Source: Achatina immaculata
Taxonomy: Eukaryota > Mollusca > Gastropoda > Stylommatophora > Achatinidae
Direction of reading: 5' to 3'
DNA length: 64,000 bases
Assembly: GCA_009760885.1 (NCBI GenBank)
Contig: CM019718.1
Location: 24,367,133-24,431,132 of the forward strand
Shown: piece after piece, positions 56,233 through 64,000 of the stretch
Numbering within the stretch: the stretch's first letter is position 1
Layout of the letters: each line of letters opens with the position of its first letter
Program-made: the position numbers and the translations under genes
The notes under the pieces: model-generated
The model's database searches: none
Seen by the model: the letters and a program-made list of their open reading frames with translations, nothing else
Told to the model about the DNA's origin: nothing

Positions 56233-56392
56233 CTGTGATACCAGAATGTATAAAATCGGAAAAAAGTAGGAGCAGCTTTATTACTTAACGATTACAAAGT
56301 TGTGACGTTTCGGCGTGAGCCTTAAATCATACAGAAACATACAGGACGAAGAAATAGAGAGAGGAGATAAAGTATAGATTCACATGAATACT
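56233..56392 (-). repeat. Left inverted repeat of the Penelope-like element
   Basis: Read on the minus strand it runs from agattcacatgaa-complement sequence through gccgaaacgtcacaac to cgattttatacattctg. It is the downstream (3') copy relative to the encoded protein. Confidence 0.8.
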
Positions 56393-56763
56393 GTTTTAAA
56401 AAAAAAAAAAATTTTTTTAAAGGAGTACTTAGCTGTAAATTGCAAGGTGTGGCTTGTCCGGCGGTGTGTGTCAGGAATGGATCTGGTAGGACGTGGAAAT
56501 TGTTTAAATAGAGACCTGTGACATGTGGTCGGTGGGTTGTAACTGGGGGTGGTGGATGGGGAACCGGGGAGGGGAGAGAGAGTGACGCACTACTGGCCTA
56601 GCTAGGAGAAATTGAAACAGGTGATTGGGGAAGAGGGGTTGCAGAGAAAATAGCGGGGTTGCAGAGAAAATAGCGGGGTTGCAGAGTGATGCTTGAGGAA
56701 GTCTGAAAAGTAAGACGGGGTGTATTTAGTGGAGAGGTACTATAATGATTGAAGAAGATGATG

Positions 56764-57183
56764 TTACGTGTAACTAAACAGCGAGTTTAACCCATGTGGT
56801 TCCAGCATCCCATAATTTTGAATGCAGCGGTTCTCAAGTGCCAGGCGGCTTGTGTCATCTGCGTGACATTGTTTAATGGCTGTTACCAGAAAATCAGATT
56901 TGCCTCTGTGGTTGGGGCCATTGAAATGATTTGGGACTGGTTTCGAAGCATGCTGGGCGATGTTGTACAGATGTTTTTGCATGCGGTCCCCTAATCTGAG
57001 GCCAGTCTCACCGATATATGTTATCCTGCATCTTTTGCAAACGATGACATATATCACATTTCGGGACTCGCATGTGAATCCCTCATGAAGAGTGAGGATA
57101 GTTTTGGGAAAGGTGATTGTTTTCGTTTCCCAAACTACAGGGCAGGTAACGCAGCGGGGGCAGTTACATTTTCTGGTGCCAAC
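56764..57183 (-). pseudogene. GIY-YIG endonuclease domain of a Penelope-like element
   Basis: An uninterrupted frame of 139 codons before the stop TAA. It opens with a cysteine cluster KCNCPRCVTC, then FTCESRNVIYVIVCKRC. The GIY-YIG core follows: VIYV and ITYIGETGLRLGDRMQKH, with the expected Tyr, Gly, Arg and His spacing. PVPNHFNGPNHRG and LALENRCIQNYGMLEPHGLN match the family's later blocks, including a Glu and terminal Asn. This domain nicks target DNA in Penelope-like elements. There is no start codon context of its own, as the frame begins at the 5' truncation against a poly-A run. Confidence 0.85.
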
Positions 57184-57196
57184 TTTTTTTTTTTTT

Positions 57197-57350
57197 TAAA
57201 ACAGTATTCATGTGAATCTATACTTTATCTCCTCTCTCTATTTCTTCGTCCTGTATGTTTTTGTATGATTAAGGCTCACGCCGAAACGTCACAACTTTGT
57301 AATCGTTAAGTAATAAAGCTGCTCCTACTTTTTTCCGATTTTATACATTC
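57197..57350 (+). repeat. Right inverted repeat of the Penelope-like element
   Basis: Read on the plus strand it matches the left repeat closely. Differences include tttttgtatgattaagg here against tttctgtatgatttaagg at left. Confidence 0.8.
57255..57297 (+). ncRNA. Degenerate hammerhead-ribozyme-like motif
   Basis: A short stem ggc-tcac-gcc is followed directly by gaaac and then a gtc cleavage-type triplet; gt..acaa could pair as stem I with the upstream tttttgt. The strand before the stem reads atgatta where a hammerhead has CUGANGA, so two core positions differ. The same arrangement is on the minus strand at 56,298-56,340. Penelope-like elements are known to carry hammerhead motifs in these repeats, but these copies would probably be inactive. 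Confidence 0.35.
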
Positions 57351-57400
57351 TGTTTGGGAGGCAAAGTTCCACAAGGGACATGCAAATGAATGAATGAAAG

Positions 57401-58589
57401 AATGAATGTATCAAACATCATTGTCACATTCGACATCCCAATCTTGGGTAGCTGTCAAATATCTTTTCCAGACCATCGTCCCTGATTTAGCCAGGAATCT
57501 TCATGAAAGACATTTCTGTCATTTTTCTCCGTTACCATTGCTTTGATCCATTTACTTGTTTTGGTTATTTTTTTTTTTTAATTAACAAGATGGGTCACCT
57601 GTGCAGCACTACCTTCATTTAGTTCCCTCTGTGACATGTCACCTGACTGTTACTTTTTTGTTTTCCCCAAGAACCATATCAGAGATCAACAGAATAGTCA
57701 GTTAGTACTGTAAGAACTAAATCCCTCATTTCTGACATAAACATGAAACAAATTACTTTTTTCCCCCCCCACTGATGGTTCTGTATTATAAACTTCACAG
57801 GCACCTTTCTGACAGAACCATTAATAATCAGGTAAAAATCTTGAACTATGAGTTCAATAATCACTAATCGCTGAATGGATATTATATGTTGATTAAAATA
57901 TATCAGTGTGTACTTTGTTTTACAGGTGTTTAAGTTAATCCTTGCTCTCATTATTTTTTCACCTTTTTAACCGCATAATAAATGCTAATTCCCATACTTT
58001 CAAAAAGCTGCTTGGACAGGAAGAATACAGATTCTCATTTTGTTGAAGGGCCATTTATATACATGACATTTATTAAAATATATGTAATTTATGTGTCCAC
58101 TTTACTTGGAAGATAATACAGAATTTGACCTTTGTTCTCGTGTTAATTGCTACAGCAGCCAAAGAATATGTGTGAAGTCTTTTTTTTTAAGATGTAGTGA
58201 TGATTAAATTGCAGAAAAAAAAAATAGACATGTAATTTTCAAGCAAAAGTAAAAACAAAATTTCTTTCAGAGTAAAATATTTTTTTTTATTATAACAAAA
58301 AAAGGGGAAATAAATGAGCAAAATATTTACAGTATACTTTTACTACAGCATGACTGTTGAACCACACAAGTTTTAGTGTATTCACTCGCTAATTTCATAC
58401 ATTTTATAATCCATGAACTCAGAATACAAAAATTTAATTACAGGATGAATTAATTAATTCACTTTCAAGGGCCAAGATACTTTGTCTGACAAAGTGGATG
58501 GGGTATTTCCTCTGTTGATCTGAGAGGTGAATGGGATCACATGTGTCTGTACTAGAGTGAAAACATTATTATCAGGGATAGCAAGACAC
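57401..58589. other. No gene seen
   Basis: AT-rich with (a)n and (t)n runs. No repeats or domains recognised. Confidence 0.45.
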
Positions 58590-58720
58590 AGTTCACTTAT
58601 CTCACCTCCTCCATGATGCCCCTCATATTAGGCTGATGTGTTCCTTGAGTCTGGCTGATGGAGTAAGGCTTGCTGTGCTCCTCATGGTGGTGGATTTAGC
58701 TGAGAAGTTAATTTTTTTGG
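58590..58720 (-). repeat. Dispersed repeat family F
   Basis: Reverse complement has ctaaatccaccaccatgagg, agcacagcaagccttactcc, atcagccagactcaagg and ggaggaggtgagataagtg, collinear with 51,555-51,650. Confidence 0.55.
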
Positions 58721-60049
58721 GTCCATTCAGGGCTTTCAAGCAAGCATGCACCTTAACCCAGTGCCCATCCTATGTGAATCAAGAACTTCACAGTAATGGC
58801 AGCAAAGAACATTAGTTCAAGGGAGATTGGGGGGGGGGGGGGGAGGAGAGATTTTCAGCTAATCAGTTTTATACATTTTTAATTAATTTCCTATTCATTT
58901 GCAGTCCAGAAATCAGAACACATATATCATCTACAAGATAAGTGTAATATATAACTAATGATACAAGTTCAGTATTTTGAAATCAGCAAACTGAGAACAT
59001 GCTACCAGTCTGCTACAAAAAGTAAAAGCCACACACAAAAAAATGAAAAAAAAAAACATGTCTAATGCCTATAAAGTGACATCTTAAAAGCATTTGGAAT
59101 TACATCATCAGAAATCTTTGTCATCTGGAAAATAAAAACCATGACAAAAAGGTACCAGACAAGACTGCAGCAGTGAAGAACAACAAATAGTATAAATAAA
59201 GTTTTGCTTTTGTTAAAGAGATAATAACACACGCACACACACACAAATGAAAGAATGGAAAAGGATTTTTATTGTCACAAATTTAAAAAAAAAAAAGGAA
59301 CAAGAATAAACTGTCTGTCATTAAACAAAGAAAAAATACAATGAAATGTTAGAGTGTTAAAGTATGAGATTACATTTGGTAAATAAATAAAACTAAAATG
59401 AATAATTGCAACAAAAACGGACATGTTAATATACTGCAAGGTTGCAATTCATCAATACTTTATGCTGCAACTTAATATTGAAAAAAACATATTCTAGCTA
59501 CATAATACATTTTAAATGGAAATTACATAAATGCTACATCTTGTATGTCAGAGCTAACTGAACAGCTACAATACAACAAAAAATATATAATAAACATTTG
59601 TGCAGGTACATGTAGCCATAACTTTTTTAGGCTGTTTTACTTGTATATTAACCTGAGACTAGAATTCCATTCAAGGAAAAATATTCAAGAGATCTTTCAT
59701 CCTGGTCTTTTCAATATCCAAAAATCACTTCAAGCTAATAAAACTGTATGTCGATTAACCTTGAAAATCATTAAAAACCTCAACAAAATACTGCATATCC
59801 AGTCCATGTATATACAGACATATATTTAACCATAAAAAAAAAAAAATGAGGAATGAGTCTACTAAAAGTGTATGGTCAAAATGAGCAAATAATTGTTTCT
59901 CATCATGTAATAACTCTTAGATAAATTTGTGCTTTCAGTACTGAGGTTTATTGGGCATTAGAGTCTAGGATCATTTTTATCTTGTGTATACTAAATGGAA
60001 TTACATTAAAACTATGTGTGTGTATAAATATATATGTGTGTATGTATAT
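58721..60049. other. No gene seen; G14 run and (AC)n tract
   Basis: A run of 14 G at 58,829-58,842 and acacacgcacacacacacaa at about 59,228-59,248. Otherwise AT-rich non-coding sequence. Confidence 0.5.
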
Positions 60050-60605
60050 AGAAGGGACAGATATTGAAGAAGTCAATCAATTTGCATACCTTGGCAGCTA
60101 CACAGACCAGGATGGTGACACTAGAAAGGAAGTTAGGATCAGAATTGCATGTAATATCCACCCTCATTTATGCATGTGAAAACTGGAAAACAACTAAAGA
60201 AATAGAAAATAAATTAGACTCTTTTGAAAACAAATGCCTAAGGAAAATACTCGGCATCAAGTGGAACGAATTCAAGAACAATGCAGAGATAAGACAGATG
60301 ACTGAACAACAACCAGTCTCATGGGTGATCAGGAAAAGGAGATGGACATATGTTGGTCACTTGATGAGAAGAAATGATCAGAGAATCCCAAAACAAGCTT
60401 TCAAGTGGAACACAACAGGCCAAAGAAAAAGAGGCAGACTGCGTGAAACTCTGAAGAGGACATTGTTAAGAGAGGCTAAATTAACAGGCATAAAATCCTT
60501 TGATGAGGTTGAAAGACTCGCCGAAGACAGGAAAAATTGGCGAACTACTTTGCGAGCCCTATGTGACGTTTAACGGCACGGGAAGGATATAAGATAAGAT
60601 ATTAT
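60050..60605 (+). pseudogene. LINE family C 3' region (best copy)
   Basis: One frame gives GTDIEEVNQFAYLGSYTDQD. After a deletion and frame change near 60,150 it continues ACENWKTTKEIENKLDSFEN, KCLRKILGIKWNEFKNNAEI, RKRRWTYVGHLMRRNDQRI and GQRKRGRLRETLKRTLLREA, ending NWRTTLRALCDV. This is the region after the reverse transcriptase. The 3' end is cggcacgggaaggatataag ataagatat. Confidence 0.88.
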
Positions 60606-60960
60606 ATGTATATATATATATCACATTTTGAAATGCATGCACAATGTCAGAGAACAACATGCCACATGTGAAAATTGAGTTGCACAGGTTTGTAACAGAC
60701 TGGAGTATATCATAGAAAATATGAATTCACTGAAGCATGCGCAATGATTTTCAAACTTCATGAACATAAAGCCCTTTCCAATGATAGTAAAACCTATTGT
60801 AAACTTATACTGGAAAAAAGATGCCACAACTCAATAACAATCAATGGCATCAGGCAATCAGCATGCTTAGAGGTGGAGCTGCAGTCAGGGCAGTGGCCGA
60901 GGCGTAGCCCATCATGCCACTATCTGTTGATTGGCACATCATCACCAGACCACAAGTAGA
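60606..60960. other. No gene seen
   Basis: (ta)n near 60,606-60,622, then non-coding sequence up to the Tc1 fragment. Confidence 0.45.
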
Positions 60961-61450
60961 GTCACTGACCAACCAGGTACTTCAAGAGTGACCATACAAA
61001 GGTGCCTCAGTAAAGGTCTGGGATGCAATAAACTATGGTTTTCGCTCCTGCTGTGGTACCCTTACTGGCCAGCAACATGGTGATGAAATACTACAGCCAC
61101 AATTGCTGCCACTGTTAGCAGGACATGGGGGTGCTTCAAGGTTCACTTTCCAGCAAGATAACGATAGGCCACACTCTGCTCGTCTCACACAGCACTTTCT
61201 TCAGCATAATGGAGTAAGAGTTATACAGTGGCCAGCAGTTTCACCAGACATGAACTATACTGAACATTTATGGGACACTACGTGTCTCAGCAGCAACCAG
61301 AACCCCCAAATCAACAGCAGTGGATGCACTGCAGCTTGCATGGGATGCAATTCCAGTGGATGCCATTAAACATCTGGTGCAGTCAATGCCCAAATGACTC
61401 CAGGAATGTGTTAGAGCAAGAGGGTGACATATGTGCTATTGATGTATTTA
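60961..61450 (+). pseudogene. Tc1-like transposase fragment
   Basis: A short SRVTDQPGTSRVTIQ piece near 60,965 resembles the linker after the helix-turn-helix. Then KVWDAINYGFRSCCGTLTGQ, FTFQQDNDRPHSARLTQHFL, RVIQWPAVSPDMNYTEHLWD and, after frame change, a tail. QQDN.RPH is the second catalytic Asp block and SPDMN..EHLWD holds the third acidic residue (Glu) of a DD34E enzyme. The first Asp block is missing. It belongs to a different copy or subfamily from 31,296-32,642. Confidence 0.8.
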
Positions 61451-61640
61451 GGTTTAGGTGAGATCAATTTTTTTGTGTGCAATGCAAACATTTAAGAGTG
61501 ACCTCAGAGATCAGTCAATTTTGATTGACAGTTTAATTATGTCATGGTCTTGATTATACTGAATGTTGCAAAATGTATACAACCATTTTTGTAAAAGTGC
61601 TTTTTTTTTAAAGTATGTTTTTGCACTTTAAACCCATCAC

Positions 61641-62003
61641 TGTTCATCATCATCACCATCAAGTGCCGTGTAAACTGGCATTGGCTATTATGCTTCTCCA
61701 GAGTACATGGTCCTTCATGCAGGCCATCAGCTCAGTTGGTGATCTCCTCTCACACCATCCCGTCAGACGGTCCAGTATCATTTCTCTTGGTCTTCTTCTT
61801 GATATTCTTCCTTCTATTTTTCCTGTTATAACATTTTCAAAGCCCCCTCTTCTCACTGCATGTCCTATGAAAGTACATTGTCTCTCTCTCTTATTTTTTT
61901 TTGACAAGATTTTTTGTCTCCTCAGCTCTTCTCATACATTCTTCATTAGTTATTTTTACTGTCCAGGGGATTCGCAACATTCTTCTAATAAACCACATTT
62001 CAC
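61641..62003 (-). pseudogene. LINE family A 3' end
   Basis: Minus-strand blocks RRMLRIPWTVKITNEECMRR (through frame changes), RQCTFIGHAVRRGGFENVIT, GRISRRRPREMILDRLTGWC and the end ANASLHGT with a (gat)n tail. Close relative of 45,702-46,369. 61,451-61,640 shows no gene. Confidence 0.85.
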
Positions 62004-62987
62004 TATTGGGTAGCTGAAAATTTTAGTCTCAGTAATAAGAGCTTCTACACAATGATGTTTTAAAATTTTGTGACAAAAAAACTATCATGACAAAAGTTTA
62101 CTATAAAACAAATAAAAGCAAAACTCGTTTTGAAAAACAAAGACAGAAATATGATAAAAAATGTGAAAGATCTATGCATTACCAAGAGAAATGACCATCT
62201 AACCAATTAACATAACTGAAGGGATGCCAGTCCAGGCTGAAATCATTCATGTATGAAAACAAGGAAAGCTCTTGATTCCAACACATCACTAGGGAAATAA
62301 TCATCCCTTACATGATCTTACAATATAGGAAGTTACTGCACTCCTGAATATAATCTCTAACACAGATTTCTCAGATCTGTCAATGTTAATTTTCTTCAAG
62401 GAAGTTTTTTGCAGAAACTGCATACAGGAAAGAATCTTAGATGTTTCTGAAAGGGTAGTCAGATCAAACAGTCAATGAAAAGGAAAGATCATAACCATAC
62501 TGCTGATAATATAGCTCAATATCTTTCTTTTTAATTAAATAACTCCAGGTGTAACCTGTCAAAAACGACAGGAGAAAAATATAACTATACAAAATGAAAA
62601 AAAAAAAAAATTAACCTGCCTTGCAATTTTTTTCCTCTCACTGTCTATTTTTTCATTCTCTATACCAATGCTTTATACAGCTCCTAGACAAAACTTGAAA
62701 TAGAAATTTTAAAAAGAAAAGCCAAAACAATTAAAGATTACAAAGTGAAAGTGAACACAAAAAAAAATGTGAATCTATAATCAGAAAATACTGTATCTGA
62801 TGTTAAACACAGGCACTTATTGTTGTATGAAAAATTGTGAGTAATAATGTACAGACAGTGTGACCAAGAAAATTATATAGTTTCATTTTACAGCAGAGTA
62901 AACTTACTGCTAATATTCATGTCATTTAGGCTATATGTGGGGACTTATGGTCCTAACCCGGGAGTATTTTTTTTTCAGCTTTTCCAT
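62004..62987. other. No gene seen
   Basis: AT-rich, A-run-rich sequence without recognised features. Confidence 0.45.
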
Positions 62988-64000
62988 GGTTTCTAAGGAT
63001 GCCTCACAGTCAATAAAATACCATTTACTCAGTTTCTAAGGATGCCTCACAGTCAATAAAATACCATTTACCCAGTTTCTAAGGATGCCTCACAGTCAAT
63101 AAAATACCATTTACTCAGTTTCTAAGGATGCCTCACAGTCAATAAAATACCATTTACCCAGTTTCTAAGGATGCCTCACAGTCAATAAAATACCATTTAC
63201 CCAGTTTCTAAGGATGCCTCACAGTCAATAAAATACCATTTACCCAGTTTCTAAGGATGCCTCACAGTCAATAAAACCATTTACCCAGTTTCTAAGGATG
63301 CCTCACAGTCAATAAAACCATTTACCCAGTTTCTAAGGATGCCTCACAGTCAATAAAATACCATTTACTCAGTTTCTAAGGATGCCTCACAGTCAATAAA
63401 ATACCATTTACTCAGTTTCTAAGGATGCCTCACAGTCAATAAAATACCATTTACCCAGTTTCTAAGGATGCCTCACAGTCAATAAAATACCATTTATCCA
63501 GTTTCTAAGGATGCCTCACAGTCAATAAAATACCATTTATCCAGTTTCTAAGGATGCCTCACAGTCAATAAAATACCATTTACTCAGTTTCTAAGGATGC
63601 CTCACAGTCAATAAAATACCATTTACTCAGTTTCTAAGGATGCCTCACAGTCAATAAAATACCATTTATCCAGTTTCTAAGGATGCCTCACAGTCAATAA
63701 AATATCATTTATCCAGTTTCTAAGGATGCCTCACAGTCAATAAAATCATTTATCCAGTTTCTAAGGATGCCTCACAGTCAATAAAATATCATTTATCCAG
63801 TTTCTAAGGATGCCTCACAGTCAATAAAATACCATTTATCCAGTTTCTAAGGATGCCTCACAGTCAATAAAATACCATTTACTCAGTTTCTAAGGATGCC
63901 TCACAGTCAATAAAATACCATTTACTCAGTTTCTAAGGATGCCTCACAGTCAATAAAATACCATTTATCCAGTTTCTAAGGATGCCTCACAGTCAATAAA
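62988..64000. repeat. 43-bp tandem array running off the window
   Basis: About 24 copies of tttctaaggatgcctcacag followed by tcaataaaataccatttacc and cag. Variation is concentrated at the c/t in ttacccag / ttatccag / ttactcag, with two-base deletions (aaaacc) in some copies. Each copy has AATAAA on the plus strand. The array is cut by the window end. Confidence 0.95.

Larger units (their letters stand above)
56181..57350 (-). mobile_element. Penelope-like element with inverted terminal repeats
   Basis: The 1,170-bp insert is flanked by a 14-bp duplication TGTTTGGGAGGCAA (56,167-56,180 and 57,351-57,364) within LINE B. A tail of about 50 bp at the left is followed by one inverted repeat (about 56,233-56,392); the other is at about 57,197-57,350. 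They share cacaactttgtaatcgttaa and taataaagctgctcctactt. The minus strand encodes a GIY-YIG endonuclease domain, which with these structures is typical of Penelope-like retroelements. The reverse transcriptase is missing, so this is a 5'-truncated copy. Confidence 0.88.

Overview
This window is nuclear DNA from an animal. It has spliced GT-AG introns, non-LTR retrotransposon 3' ends, tRNA-derived SINEs, hAT, Tc1 and mariner DNA transposons, a Penelope-like element and many minisatellites. There is no operon structure and there are no bacterial genes. The mix suggests an invertebrate, possibly a mollusc or other lophotrochozoan. That is inference from general repeat character; nothing in the sequence fixes the species.

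I can support one host protein-coding gene. It lies on the minus strand from 50,443 down to 42,823 and was assembled from four short exons. All three introns are phase 1, and together the exons encode a 186-residue Arf/Arl-like small GTPase. It has a likely N-myristoylation site and an intact P-loop, but the catalytic glutamine, the NKxD box and the G5 box are changed, so it looks like a pseudo-GTPase. Its introns hold LINE 3' ends, a mariner remnant and a 65-bp tandem repeat.

Layout: 1-12 kb is non-coding with several minisatellites, a long foldback inverted repeat (10.27-10.93 kb) and LINE/SINE scraps. 13.0-15.8 kb is a complete hAT transposon with an 8-bp target duplication; its transposase is broken and a LINE 3' end is nested inside it. 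15.8-27.3 kb holds the ends of a second hAT-like element, a deleted mariner, LINE fragments and minisatellites. 28.2-30.9 kb is a C-rich minisatellite with a 718-bp higher-order repeat. 31.0-39.1 kb has a SINE, a decayed Tc1 element, LINE pieces including a locally inverted reverse transcriptase segment, and a SINE whose tRNA head has expanded into a satellite. 39-50.5 kb is the Arf-like gene and its 3' flank. 50.5-62 kb has more LINE ends, a two-length tandem array, a mini Penelope copy, a Penelope-like element with a GIY-YIG endonuclease and inverted terminal repeats, and a Tc1 fragment. 62.99-64.0 kb is a 43-bp array that runs off the window.

Five LINE families are labelled A to E here by their C-terminal sequence. 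Nearly all copies are 5'-truncated, and several keep target-site duplications. A separate non-coding dispersed repeat, labelled F, recurs at about seven places. Tandem-repeat counts and lengths may be affected by assembly error. All family calls are by eye from motifs, not from database searches.
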